A stretch of 64,000 nucleotides of DNA. It comes from Kluyvera sp047971185. GTDB lineage: Bacteria > Pseudomonadota > Gammaproteobacteria > Enterobacterales > Enterobacteriaceae. How positions within the stretch are numbered: the stretch's first letter is position 1; the number at the start of each line of letters is the position of its first letter. The notes under the pieces were generated by a model, which had not been told where the DNA came from, did no database searches, and saw nothing but the letters and a program-made list of their open reading frames with translations. The position numbers and the translations under genes are program-made. The stretch lies in NCBI RefSeq assembly GCF_047971185.1, contig NZ_JBKDZH010000036.1:15950-79949 (forward strand), given 5' to 3'. This document shows positions 16,771 to 24,963 of the stretch, piece by piece.

Positions 16771-17164
16771 GGCTTACTCCTGCCCTTCGGGTCACGGGAA
16801 CGACGGGCGTTTTAAGTTCTTGCGGTTGTCCATTTAAAGCGGCCGCTTCCGCTTCATTCTTAAGTGGCGCCGCCGTCTGAGGTGACAGCTGGTTGATGAT
16901 CATCTGCGCGATGCCGGTGCTGCGCTGCGACGCCAGCTCGGAGGCCATCCGATCATCATAAAAATCACGCATCATGCGCTGCTGTTTGCTGTTGAACGGG
17001 TTATCTTCCCCCAGCACATCCGACGCTTTACGCATCTGCGACAGCATCGATTTCAGCATCAGCGCCTCAAACTGCTCGGCGGCCTGCTCCAGGTTCTGCG
17101 CCTTGACTTGCCCGGTAATATCGCCGGGCAGTACGGTCGTTTGTCGGTTAATCGCGTTCAGCAT
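16757..17164 (-). CDS. lfgJ: LfgJ rod-capping domain protein without hydrolase domain
   Basis: 135 residues covering only the N-terminal rod-binding domain of FlgJ, with EQAAEQFEALMLKSMLSQMRKA and DFYDDRMASELASQRSTGIAQMI. FlgJ of Salmonella has about 316 residues, with a C-terminal glucosaminidase domain that opens peptidoglycan. Here the protein ends after a short tail and the next gene begins at once, so that domain is absent. The protein likely caps the growing rod. The NlpC/P60 gene at 3246-4043 could supply wall cleavage (inference). It overlaps lfgI by one base and lfgK by 14. Confidence 0.93.
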   Translation of the reverse strand: MLNAINRQTTVLPGDITGQVKAQNLEQAAEQFEALMLKSMLSQMRKASDVLGEDNPFNSKQQRMMRDFYDDRMASELASQRSTGIAQMIINQLSPQTAAPLKNEAEAAALNGQPQELKTPVVPVTRRAGVSHEYD

Positions 17165-18255
17165 TACATCACCACCAGTTCAGCATCCAGCGCGCCTGCT
17201 TCGTGCAGCGCCTGCAGAATCGCCATGGTGTCATCCGGCGCGGCGCCCAGGCTGTTTAAGGTATTCACAATGCTGCGCAGGCTGGTGCCGGCGGCGATGG
17301 TCACCATCTGGCCGCGACCGCGGTCGACGTTGACGCTGCTCTCCGGCGTCACCACCGTCTGGCCCTGGCCGAAGGCGTTCGGCTGGCTGACGTTCGACGA
17401 CTCGCGGATGGTGACGGTCAGGTTGCCGTGGGAAACCGCCGCAGCGCGAACAATCACGCCGTCGCCAATCACCACCGTACCGGTGCGGGCGTTAAACACC
17501 ACGCGCGGCGGCTGTTTACCGGCGTTAATCTGCACGTCTTCCAGCGCCGACATAAAGGCCACGCGCGCGCCTGCGCCCATCGGCGCACGTACCGCCACGT
17601 TGGTCGCGCTCTGCGCCGTGGCCGTTCCCGCGCCAAAGGCGTTGTTCAGCGCCACGGCAACGGTGTTGGCGGTTTTGAAACTGGGGCGTTTGAGGTTGAG
17701 CATCACCATCGGTTCCTGCTGGAAATCGCTAGCGATTTCACGCTCGACGGAGCCGCCGTTCGGCACACGGCCGACGGTTGGCGTGTTGATGGTCACGCTT
17801 GAGCCGCTGTTGCCTTCGGCCTTCACGCCGCCAACCACTACGTTGCCCTGCGCCAGGGCGTAAACTTCACCGTCGGCGCCGCGTAGTTGAGTCAGCAGCA
17901 GCGTACCGCCGCGCAGGCTTTTGGCGTCACCAATCGACGAAACGGTGACGTCAATGCTTTGCCCAAGGGAGTAGCCCGGCGGCAGCGTGGCGCTGATCGC
18001 CACCGCCGCCACGTTCTTGACCTTCGGGTCGATTTTGGCCGGCAACTGCACGCCAAACTGGCGCAGCATATTGGTGACCGATTGGCTGGTGAACTTCACC
18101 TGGTTTTTATCGCCGGTCCCGTCAAGGCCAACCACCAGGCTGTAGCCAATCAGCTGGTTGCCACGCCCCCCCTGAATATCCACCACGTCGCGCAGCGGCT
18201 GGGCCACGGCGGACGCGCTGAAAAGGCACAGGAAAAAGAGAATCCGTTTAAGCAT
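17164..18255 (-). CDS. lfgI: Lateral flagellar P-ring protein LfgI (FlgI-like)
   Basis: 363 residues from the ATG at 18255, preferred over an ATG at 18267 because GGAG lies six bases upstream. A signal peptide (LKRILFFLCLFSASAVAQ) is followed by the strongly conserved FlgI body: VVDIQGGRGNQLIGYSLVVGLDGTGDK, the segment ending in VTISSIGDAKSLRGGTLL-like residues, and GAAPDDTMAILQALHEAGALDAELVVM at the C-terminus. It polymerises as the periplasmic bushing around the rod. It is directly downstream of lfgH. Confidence 0.95.
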   Translation of the reverse strand: MLKRILFFLCLFSASAVAQPLRDVVDIQGGRGNQLIGYSLVVGLDGTGDKNQVKFTSQSVTNMLRQFGVQLPAKIDPKVKNVAAVAISATLPPGYSLGQSIDVTVSSIGDAKSLRGGTLLLTQLRGADGEVYALAQGNVVVGGVKAEGNSGSSVTINTPTVGRVPNGGSVEREIASDFQQEPMVMLNLKRPSFKTANTVAVALNNAFGAGTATAQSATNVAVRAPMGAGARVAFMSALEDVQINAGKQPPRVVFNARTGTVVIGDGVIVRAAAVSHGNLTVTIRESSNVSQPNAFGQGQTVVTPESSVNVDRGRGQMVTIAAGTSLRSIVNTLNSLGAAPDDTMAILQALHEAGALDAELVVM

Positions 18256-18266
18256 CTTCGGCTCCA

Positions 18267-18932
18267 TTACATCGGGAACAGCGGGTGGTTAAAGAAGCGA
18301 ACCAGCCAGCCCGCCGCGTTCGAATCGCTGAGCGCGCCGCGCCCGGCGTAGGAGATGCGGGCGTTGGCGATGCGCTGTGACGACACGGAGTTATCGCGCT
18401 CGATATCATCGGCGCGCACCAGTCCGGTCACGCGCATATACTCATCGCCCTGGTTGAGGGTCAGCCACTTCTCGCCGCGAATCGCCAGCACGCCGTTGGG
18501 CAGCACCTTATAGACCGCCACGGTAATCGCCCCGCGCAGGCTGTTTTGCTGTTGCGAGGTGGCGCTGCCGTTGAAGTTACGGCTGCCGTCAACCGAGCCG
18601 GACAGCTTATCGACAGAATGGCCGAAGGCTTCGGGGATCCCCAACGAGACATCGTTTTTCTTGCCGAAATTGGTCCGCGCCTGCTTGCTCGCCTGCGTGG
18701 ATTCATCCAGCTTGACGGTCAGAATATCGCCCACGCGGTAGGCGCGGCGATCCTGGATCAGCGACCAGTTATAGCCGCTGTTGTACACGCCGCCGCTGCG
18801 TACTTTGGTTTCCGGCATGGCAAAATCTTCTGGCGGCGCGTACGCCGCATCGTCTTTTTGCACCAGCAGCGCCGGGCTTTCACAGCCCGACAGCATCAGC
18901 GCCAGCAAAACGACGGCTACCTGCTTTTTCAT
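18267..18932 (-). CDS. lfgH: Lateral flagellar L-ring lipoprotein LfgH (FlgH-like)
   Basis: 221 residues from the ATG at 18932; a GTG at 18941 would add three residues and cannot be excluded. The lipobox LMLSGC near residue 16 predicts a lipid-anchored Cys and outer-membrane location. FlgH motifs include SLIQDRRAYRVGDILTVKLDE, the GEKWLTLNQGDEYMRVTGLVR stretch and ISYAGRGALSDSNAAGWL. It forms the outer-membrane ring for the rod. Its TAA overlaps an upstream ATG of lfgI. Confidence 0.95.
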   Translation of the reverse strand: MKKQVAVVLLALMLSGCESPALLVQKDDAAYAPPEDFAMPETKVRSGGVYNSGYNWSLIQDRRAYRVGDILTVKLDESTQASKQARTNFGKKNDVSLGIPEAFGHSVDKLSGSVDGSRNFNGSATSQQQNSLRGAITVAVYKVLPNGVLAIRGEKWLTLNQGDEYMRVTGLVRADDIERDNSVSSQRIANARISYAGRGALSDSNAAGWLVRFFNHPLFPM

Positions 18933-18956
18933 CTCTTTCACTTCACTGCCCTACCG

Positions 18957-19742
18957 TTACATCGACTGCGTGACAAACTTCAGCATGTCGTCGGCGGCAG
19001 AGACCATTTTGGCGTTCATTTCATAGGCGCGCTGCACGGTGATCATATCGACCATCTCCTCAACGACCTGTACGTTAGAGCCTTCCAGCGACCCCTGCTC
19101 CAGCTGACCAAACGCCTCTTCGCCCGGCACGCCTTCTACCGCTTCACCGCTGGCGGCGGTTTCGAGGTACAGGTTGCCGCCAATGGCTTCCAGACCGGCT
19201 GGATTGACAAAGTTCACCAGCGTCAGCTGTCCCAGCTCAACCGGATCGGCCTCGCCCGCGACGGTCGCGGTGATGGTGCCGTCTTTACCGATCTGCAGGT
19301 CTTTAACGTTTTCCGGCAGCTCAATCTGCGGGATCAGCGGCAGGCCCTGCGCGTTCGTCAGCAGGCCTTCCGGCGTTTTTTGCAGATTGCCCGCACGGGT
19401 ATAGGCGATATCGCCGTTGGCGGTTTCCACCTGGAAGAAGCCCTGCCCGGAGATCGCCACATCCAGGCTCTGCCCGGTGTTTTGAATGCTGCCGACGGTG
19501 AACTCTTTCTGGGTGCCGACAATCTTGACGCCGGTGCCGTACTGGATGCCGGTCGGCGAAACGTTGTTCTGGTCAAGCTGACCGCCCGGCGTGCGCTGAT
19601 TCTGATAGAACAGATCGGCAAACATCGCGCGATCGCGCTTAAAACCGGTGGTGTTCACGTTCGCCAGGTTGTTCGAAATGGTGGTCATTTTGGCGTCTTG
19701 CGCCGCTAAACCGGTTTTACTAATCCATAAAGCGGGATTCAT
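18957..19742 (-). CDS. lfgG: Lateral flagellar distal rod protein LfgG (FlgG-like)
   Basis: 261 residues, the usual FlgG length. The start MNPALWISKTGLAAQDAKMTTISNNLANVNTTGFKRDRAMF holds the rod-hook signature ISNNLANVNTTGFK; the end has GSNVQVVEEMVDMITVQRAYEMNAKMVSAADDML. It builds the distal rod crossing the P and L rings. It is 21 bp after lfgF and in the same run as the other lfg genes. Confidence 0.96.
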   Translation of the reverse strand: MNPALWISKTGLAAQDAKMTTISNNLANVNTTGFKRDRAMFADLFYQNQRTPGGQLDQNNVSPTGIQYGTGVKIVGTQKEFTVGSIQNTGQSLDVAISGQGFFQVETANGDIAYTRAGNLQKTPEGLLTNAQGLPLIPQIELPENVKDLQIGKDGTITATVAGEADPVELGQLTLVNFVNPAGLEAIGGNLYLETAASGEAVEGVPGEEAFGQLEQGSLEGSNVQVVEEMVDMITVQRAYEMNAKMVSAADDMLKFVTQSM

Positions 19743-19763
19743 CGGTATTCCTTAATCGTCTTC

Positions 19764-20495
19764 TTAAGTGCCACGGATCAGGCGGTTGCCTGCGGTCGCC
19801 AGATCTTCTGCGGCCTTCATCATCTTGATCTGCGCTTCGAACTGACGGTTGAGCGCAATGCTGGAGACCATCTCGCCGATGGCCGACACGTTGGCCGATT
19901 CCAGATGCCCGGCGGCGACCGTCACGTCTTCATCGCGCGGGGTAAACGCCGCGTTGCTCACCAGGAAGCCCGCCTCGTTTTTGCTCAGCTCGCTGGCCGG
20001 AATGTTCACCAGCTTCACGCGGTCGATGTCCATCGGCGCGGCGATATCACCGTCGTCCGGGACGATGGTGATAATCCCGTCTTCGCCGATAGAAACGGAC
20101 GCGTACGGCGGCAGGACAATCGGGCCGTTATCTCCTTCCAGCGGCAGGCCGTCGATCGACAGCTCGCCTTCGGCGTTGATATCAATCTGGCCGTTGCGGG
20201 TATAGACCTCGCGGGCGCCGCTGCGCAGGGTAATCAGCCCATCGCCCTTCACGGCGATGTCCAGATCGCGGCCGGTTTCCCGTACCGCGCCCGGCGCGAG
20301 ATCCACGCCGCCCTGGGTTGGCTGCGCCAGGTAGCGGGAGGCATAACCCTCGCCGCTCACCTGCTGGGTCAGCGCATTATCGAGATCGCTACGAAATCCC
20401 TGGGTGTTGACGTTCGCCAGGTTGTTCGCGTGGATTTCCTGCTGTGACAGGCTGCGCGATGCGCCGCTCACCGCGGTGAAAAGTAAGCGATCCAT
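19764..20495 (-). CDS. lfgF: Lateral flagellar proximal rod protein LfgF (FlgF-like)
   Basis: 243 residues. The N-terminus MDRLLFTAVSGASRSLSQQEIHANNLANVNTQGFRSDL shows the rod signature HANNLANVNTQGFR. The C-terminus, with ESANVSAIGEMVSSIALNRQFEAQIKMMKAAEDLATAGNRLIRG, is typical of FlgF. It is part of the proximal rod. The start lies 3 bp after the lfgE stop, so the two are probably translationally linked. Confidence 0.95.
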   Translation of the reverse strand: MDRLLFTAVSGASRSLSQQEIHANNLANVNTQGFRSDLDNALTQQVSGEGYASRYLAQPTQGGVDLAPGAVRETGRDLDIAVKGDGLITLRSGAREVYTRNGQIDINAEGELSIDGLPLEGDNGPIVLPPYASVSIGEDGIITIVPDDGDIAAPMDIDRVKLVNIPASELSKNEAGFLVSNAAFTPRDEDVTVAAGHLESANVSAIGEMVSSIALNRQFEAQIKMMKAAEDLATAGNRLIRGT

Positions 20496-20498
20496 CGA

Positions 20499-21701
20499 TT
20501 ACACCGCCTGGAACAGCGCGCTCATCATGCTGTCGTTGGTGCTGATGACTTTGGTGTTCGCCTGGTAGTTACGCTGCGCGGTCATCAGGCCCACCAGCTC
20601 GGAGGTCAGATCGACGTTGGAGGACTCCAGCGCGCCGGAAACGATAGAGCCCAGCAGGCCGGAACCCGGCGTACCGGTCAGCGGCGCGCCGGAGCTGGCG
20701 GTCTGCGCCCAGGTGGTGCCATCCTGCGATTGCAGGCCGTTCGGGTTGGTGAAGTTCGCCAGCACCAGCTGGCCCTGCAGCAGGCGCTCACCGTTGGAGA
20801 AGGTCGCGTAAACGCTGCCGTCTTCGTCGATCGCCTGGCCGGTACGCTCACCGGAGGCGTAGCCGTCGCCTTTGTTTTTGCTGACCGAGAAGTCGGAGCC
20901 GTACTGGGAGGTGCCGCTATAGCTCAGATTGAGCTTAAGTGGGTCCGCACCGTCAATATCCGCATTCAACTCAATCGCGCCGCTTGGATCGGTGAGAATA
21001 CCCTGGGTATTAAAGGTGAGAGTCTGCACCTGCTCCTGACCGTTACTGGTCACTGGCTTATCGTCCATGTAGTAGTGCACTTCCCAGCTATTGTCGCCCG
21101 TTTTGACGAAGTACTGGTTCATCGTGTGCTCACGGCCCAGCGAGTCATAAACCTGAGTGGTGTAGGAGTTGTTGTAAGAGGTATTGTCTTTCGGATCGAA
21201 CGGCGAGGTTGCCGGGACTTCCGCACGCGCATCCAGGTTCGCCGTAAAGTCGATGCTCTCGGTCGCTTTCGCCGGAATCGAACCGCTGCTGATGGTCAGA
21301 TTGCTGATGGTACCGACCTGCAACACGCCGTTGGCATCAACCGGATAACCCTGCAGGTACATGCCCAGGTTATTGACCAGGTTACCGCTGCTGTCGGTGC
21401 CGAAGTAGCCCGCACGGGTATAGGCGGTGGTGCCGGCGCTGTCGCGAACCATAAAGAAACCGTTGCCGTTAATCGCCAGATCCAGCGCGGTACCGGTGGA
21501 AGAGATGCTTCCCCCTTTGGTGATGCTCTGGGTCACCGCCGACACGCCGACGCCCAGCGGCTGGCTTTCCGCGTACAGCGCGGAGAACTCGGCGCGCCCG
21601 GACTTAAAGCCCACGGTGCCGGAGTTGGCAATGTTGTTCGAGATAGCGTTCAGCTGTTCAGTAACGGCATTCAGACCGGAAGTTGCAATACTAAAGCTCA
21701 T
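20499..21701 (-). CDS. lfgE: Lateral flagellar hook protein LfgE (FlgE-like)
   Basis: 400 residues with the hook-protein ends: MSFSIATSGLNAVTEQLNAISNNIANSGTVGFKSGRAEF at the start and LESSNVDLTSELVGLMTAQRNYQANTKVISTNDSMMSALF at the end. A longer central region (about 90-330) forms the outer hook domains. It is exported through the rod under the LfgD cap and makes the universal joint whose length LafE controls. It is 34 bp downstream of lfgD. Confidence 0.96.
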   Translation of the reverse strand: MSFSIATSGLNAVTEQLNAISNNIANSGTVGFKSGRAEFSALYAESQPLGVGVSAVTQSITKGGSISSTGTALDLAINGNGFFMVRDSAGTTAYTRAGYFGTDSSGNLVNNLGMYLQGYPVDANGVLQVGTISNLTISSGSIPAKATESIDFTANLDARAEVPATSPFDPKDNTSYNNSYTTQVYDSLGREHTMNQYFVKTGDNSWEVHYYMDDKPVTSNGQEQVQTLTFNTQGILTDPSGAIELNADIDGADPLKLNLSYSGTSQYGSDFSVSKNKGDGYASGERTGQAIDEDGSVYATFSNGERLLQGQLVLANFTNPNGLQSQDGTTWAQTASSGAPLTGTPGSGLLGSIVSGALESSNVDLTSELVGLMTAQRNYQANTKVISTNDSMMSALFQAV

Positions 21702-21735
21702 AATCGTTCCTGTTTAATTAACGGCCTGATTCACT

Positions 21736-22425
21736 TCAGGCTTTGTTTTTAGAGGTGGTGCCAAACTGGGTAATATTGTTGTAGGCCACTTCGCCCAGAC
21801 CACTGATGTTCAGCACGGTTGAGCTGCCGTCGAGCGGGATGCGCACGTTGTTCACCACGCCGCCAATCTCCACCGGCACATTCTCTTCGCCGGTATCGGT
21901 CACCACGCTGAGGGTGTATGACCCTTCGCTCAGGCCCAGCTCTTCCGGGTCGATGCTGAAGTCCACCTGGCCCGCTTCCTGTTTGCCCAGCTCAATCTTG
22001 TGCTCGACGCCCGCAGAGTCTTTGACAATCACCGTTACCACGTTGGCGGCGTGCTCCAGCGTCAGACGGCCATCGAGCACGGTTTCACCGTCGCTCTCGA
22101 TGGCGCTGGTTTGCACCATCACGTGCTGGCCGACCAGGTTGCCGGTGGTCAGGGTTTGCAGGTTGTCCATCAGCACGGAGCTGTTAGCCATCAGCTGCGA
22201 CATGGTTTCCATCGACTGCACCTGCGTCAGCTGCGCCAGCTGGCTGACGTACTCGGTACCGTCGGTCGGGTTGAGCGGATCCTGGTTTTGGATCTGCGCC
22301 ACCAACAGCTGCATAAACATGGTGTTCATGCCGGAAGCGGTGCTGCTGCTGGTAATACCGTCAGTGCTGCTGGTGCCCCGGCTGCTGCTGTAGGCGGTAT
22401 TGTCTACGCTGGTCATGCTGCTCAT
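21736..22425 (-). CDS. lfgD: Lateral hook-capping protein LfgD (FlgD-like)
   Basis: 229 residues. A Ser/Thr-rich start is followed by MNTMFMQLLVAQIQNQDPLNPTDGTEYVSQLAQLTQVQSMETM, the FlgD signature around QNQDPLNP, and then by Ig-like and tudor-like sheets in the C-terminal half (YTLSVVTDTGEENVPVEIGG). It caps the growing hook and is lost from the mature structure. It is 2 bp after lfgC. Confidence 0.95.
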   Translation of the reverse strand: MSSMTSVDNTAYSSSRGTSSTDGITSSSTASGMNTMFMQLLVAQIQNQDPLNPTDGTEYVSQLAQLTQVQSMETMSQLMANSSVLMDNLQTLTTGNLVGQHVMVQTSAIESDGETVLDGRLTLEHAANVVTVIVKDSAGVEHKIELGKQEAGQVDFSIDPEELGLSEGSYTLSVVTDTGEENVPVEIGGVVNNVRIPLDGSSTVLNISGLGEVAYNNITQFGTTSKNKA

Positions 22426-22427
22426 GC

Positions 22428-22853
22428 TTATGCTTCTCCGAGTCGCAGCAGGCTTTGCTGCATGCTTTTTACGCTGTTAAGAACGTCGACGTTGGTTTCA
22501 AAACCGCGCGACGCAGACATCATGTCGGCCATCTCTTCCACCACGTTCACGTCCGGGTAGTAGACGTAGCCGTCGTCGCTGGCCATCGGGTTGTGCGGCT
22601 CGTAGCGCTGCACCGCATTGCCGGTTTCGATCACGTCCATCACCTGCACGCGCGCGCCGGTCAGCGCGCGGCTGTTCATCAACTCGTCATTTTTATAAAC
22701 CGCAGCAAACACCGGGCGACGCGCCTTATAGGTGCCGGCTTCGGTGGCGGAGGCGGTTTCCGCGTTGGCGAGGTTACTGGCGATGGTGTTAAGACGAACG
22801 GTTTGCGCCGTCATCGCCGATCCCGACACGCGATAGATATCCGAAAAAGCCAT
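22428..22853 (-). CDS. lfgC: Lateral flagellar proximal rod protein LfgC (FlgC-like)
   Basis: 141 residues, normal for FlgC. Start: MAFSDIYRVSGSAMTAQTVRLNTIASNLANAETASATE, with the rod signature IASNLANAETA. The central DGYVYYPDVNVVEEMADMMSASRGFETNVDVLNSVKSMQQ is the FlgC C-terminal domain. It is a proximal rod component at the periplasmic face of the MS ring. It lies 23 bp after lfgB in the sigma-54-driven run. Confidence 0.96.
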   Translation of the reverse strand: MAFSDIYRVSGSAMTAQTVRLNTIASNLANAETASATEAGTYKARRPVFAAVYKNDELMNSRALTGARVQVMDVIETGNAVQRYEPHNPMASDDGYVYYPDVNVVEEMADMMSASRGFETNVDVLNSVKSMQQSLLRLGEA

Positions 22854-22876
22854 ATTCCGTGGTTACCTGCGTTGAA

Positions 22877-23227
22877 TTACTTGCCTTCAATGGCCTGCTT
22901 AAGGCCAGTGAACTTCATGTTTAAAAAAGCCAGGCTCATCTGGTAGTCCTGGGTGTTTTTCGCAAACTCGGCCTGCTCAACGTTCAACGACACGGTGTTA
23001 CCGTCCGAAGAAGGTTGATACGGCACGCGGTACATCTCCTGCGCTGACGTCTGCATGGAAAAACTCGACCGTGAGCGTTGCATCTCAGAGGCAAAATCAA
23101 TATCTTTAGCCTGGAAGTTGGGGGTATCGACGTTTGCCAGATTGGCTGACAGCAACTCTGCTCGGGAAAGTCGAAGTGCTACAGCCTGTGGATGAACGCC
23201 CAATGCTTTGTCAAAAGTAATACTCAC
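22877..23227 (-). CDS. lfgB: Lateral flagellar proximal rod protein LfgB (FlgB-like)
   Basis: 116 residues, starting at a GTG (23227) with GAGGG eight bases upstream. The N-terminal SRAELLSANLANVDTPNFQAKDIDFASEM is the FlgB signature; the end is NTQDYQMSLAFLNMKFTGLKQAIEGK. It is the first rod subunit built on the MS ring. It heads the lfgB-to-lafW run and has a sigma-54-like promoter 50 bp upstream, with a leader of about 40 bases. Confidence 0.95.
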   Translation of the reverse strand: MSITFDKALGVHPQAVALRLSRAELLSANLANVDTPNFQAKDIDFASEMQRSRSSFSMQTSAQEMYRVPYQPSSDGNTVSLNVEQAEFAKNTQDYQMSLAFLNMKFTGLKQAIEGK

Positions 23228-23276
23228 AATTCACACCCTCGTGATGCTAAAACCTGCATGATCTGCTTTCTCGTAT

Positions 23277-23292
23277 AGCAATATTCATGCCA
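23277..23292 (-). promoter_or_regulatory. Sigma-54 promoter of the lfgB operon
   Basis: The minus strand reads TGGCATGAATATTGCT: -24 GG and -12 GC exactly ten bases apart, against the consensus TGGCAC-N5-TTGCW. It lies in the 78-bp gap between divergent lfgB and lfgA, pointing towards lfgB. Its geometry, including the leader length, matches the promoter of lafB, which supports both. The activator would be LafK. Confidence 0.8.
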
Positions 23293-23305
23293 AGGTTTTA
23301 ATTAC

Positions 23306-24094
23306 ATGATTTATAATGTTTTTGTTTATTTTTTTAGCGTAAGAGTGAAACGGGATTTCCGCTTCCTCATCGGTTTTTTCCTGCCCGCGCTTTTCGCCGC
23401 GATCCCGGCCGCGGCCGCGGAACACCCAACCAGCGCCCGTAAGCAGATTTACGTCACCGTCCAGCTTCACGCGGCGGACATCATTCGCCAGGAAGCCAAA
23501 CGTCGTCGCTGGCCGGAATATCAGGCGAAGATGAACCTGTTCATCCCATCTGAGTCCTCTCAGTACGCGACCTGTAGCAAAGAGCCCGCCGTGTCGATCG
23601 CCAACGGCGACCGCCTCGATCTCAACCGCCTGCGTTTTGACGTGCGTTGCATGGACGCAAACGGCTGGGATATTGCGGTCACCGTCAAACCGGATATCTA
23701 TCTGCCGGTCGTCGTGGCTGGCAGCACCCTCGAACGCGGCCAGCAGATTTCCGCCGACAACATCACTATTAAAAAACTCAACATCAGCAACACGCGTAGC
23801 GACTACCTGACCGATCCGGCAGAGGTCATCGGTCTGACCGTGAAGCGCCGCGTGCGCGACCGTCAGCCGATCATGCTGAGCCAGTTGGAATCCCCGCTGC
23901 TGGTTGAACGCGGGCAGCGGGTGATGATGGTGGCCGAACAAAACGGCGTTGAGGCGCGCACTATGGGCGAAGCCATGAAAAAGGGGCGTAAGGGCGAGAT
24001 TATCAAGGTGAAAAACGAGAGCAGCGGCCGCGTGGTCAGCGCCATCGTCGCCGATATCGGCGTGGTGAACATGGTGTACGCCAGCGGGCGGTAA
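23306..24094 (+). CDS. lfgA: LfgA, P-ring assembly chaperone (FlgA-like)
   Basis: 262 residues if read from the ATG at 23306; a GTG at 23345 gives a more ordinary signal peptide (KRDFRFLIGFFLPALFAAIPAAAAE) and may be the real start. The mature part carries the SAF and FlgA domains: TLERGQQISADNITIKKLNI and the TVKRRVRDRQPIMLSQLESP stretch, then RGQRVMMVAEQNGVEARTMGEAMKKGRKGEIIKVKNESSGRVVSAIV. It is a periplasmic chaperone for LfgI. It is divergent from lfgB. Confidence 0.94.
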   Translation: MIYNVFVYFFSVRVKRDFRFLIGFFLPALFAAIPAAAAEHPTSARKQIYVTVQLHAADIIRQEAKRRRWPEYQAKMNLFIPSESSQYATCSKEPAVSIANGDRLDLNRLRFDVRCMDANGWDIAVTVKPDIYLPVVVAGSTLERGQQISADNITIKKLNISNTRSDYLTDPAEVIGLTVKRRVRDRQPIMLSQLESPLLVERGQRVMMVAEQNGVEARTMGEAMKKGRKGEIIKVKNESSGRVVSAIVADIGVVNMVYASGR

Positions 24095-24112
24095 AAAACT
24101 TACCGTGACGTT

Positions 24113-24139
24113 TAAGTTCCCTCCCTGAACGGCCGCTCT
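24113..24139 (+). promoter_or_regulatory. Possible sigma-28 promoter of lfgMN
   Basis: TAAG (24113-24116), fifteen bases, then GCCGCTCT (24132-24139) match the FliA pattern TAAA-N15-GCCGATAA at TAA and GCCG with the correct spacing. It lies 87 bp upstream of lfgM. An independent sigma-28 promoter for the anti-sigma gene is known for flgM in other flagellar systems. The match is partial and needs mapping to be sure. Confidence 0.45.
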
Positions 24140-24225
24140 TTACTCACAACGGCATAGGAAGTCTGACTTCCGCAGGGCAAGGTTCATACGCAACCACAAC
24201 AAACAATGAAAACGAGGGCGCAGCG

Positions 24226-24498
24226 ATGAAAGTAACCGCACCACAGTACAACCTGACCACCGCTATTAATAAAGCCAGCAGCGCCGAGCAGACTCGCACC
24301 GTTGCCCAGGAAGGTACCAGCGTCACCCGCAGTGCCGCCATCGACCCGGTACTGGGCGATGCGCAGACGCAGCTGAGCACGCTGCCGGAAGTTGACATGG
24401 CGCGCGTCGCCGAAATGAAAGAAGCCATCAGCAGCGGCAAAATCAGCGTCAATATTGATTCGCTGACGGATGCCATGCAGAAGTATTTCCAGAGGTAA
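24226..24498 (+). CDS. lfgM: Lateral anti-sigma-28 factor LfgM (FlgM-like)
   Basis: 90 residues. The C-terminal half (VDMARVAEMKEAISSGKISVNIDSLTDAMQKYFQ) is the sigma-binding part of FlgM. The N-terminal half is Ser/Thr/Ala-rich and likely unfolded, which permits export. It should hold LafS inactive until it is exported through the finished hook. GAGG lies eight bases before the ATG. lfgN follows 3 bp later. Confidence 0.93.
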   Translation: MKVTAPQYNLTTAINKASSAEQTRTVAQEGTSVTRSAAIDPVLGDAQTQLSTLPEVDMARVAEMKEAISSGKISVNIDSLTDAMQKYFQR

Positions 24499-24501
24499 TT
24501 T

Positions 24502-24939
24502 ATGACTAACGCAGCCCAACGCGTTAAAGCCCTGATTCAGGACATGACCGAAGACCGTAAACGCTATCATGCCCTGACCGCACTACTTGAAAAGCAGCGC
24601 CACCACATTGTTGCCCGCGACGCCGCGTCGCTCGACGTCATCAACGAGCAAATTATGGCGCTGTACCAGCAGCTGTCGCAAAGCAGCCAGCGCCGCTACC
24701 AGCTGCTTGGCCAGCTGGGCATCGACCCAACGACCGAAGGCCTGAAAACGCTAATCGCCCGCCTGCCCGCCGCCCACCAGCCTTCCGTCACCGCACTCTG
24801 GCAAGGATTACAGCAGCTGGCCGCCGACTGCCAGGTCGCCAACGACTACAACGGCGCGCTGATGAGCATGCAGCAGGATATTCTGGGCAATTTGCTGAAT
24901 ACCAGCGAGCCGGAGAATTGGTTGTATCAGCAGGGTTAA
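24502..24939 (+). CDS. lfgN: Lateral export chaperone LfgN (FlgN-like)
   Basis: 145 residues, helical, no membrane segments, with FlgN-like features: RYHALTALLEKQRHHIVARDAASLDVINEQIMALYQQLSQSSQRR, then LLGQLGIDP and a C-terminal VANDYNGALMSMQQDIL. It should escort LfgK and LfgL to the export machine. It is the last recognisable flagellar gene of this arm; base composition drops sharply just after its stop, where the accessory AT-rich genes begin. Confidence 0.92.
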   Translation: MTNAAQRVKALIQDMTEDRKRYHALTALLEKQRHHIVARDAASLDVINEQIMALYQQLSQSSQRRYQLLGQLGIDPTTEGLKTLIARLPAAHQPSVTALWQGLQQLAADCQVANDYNGALMSMQQDILGNLLNTSEPENWLYQQG

Positions 24940-24963
24940 CGTTGACAAAATAATGTGGATATA

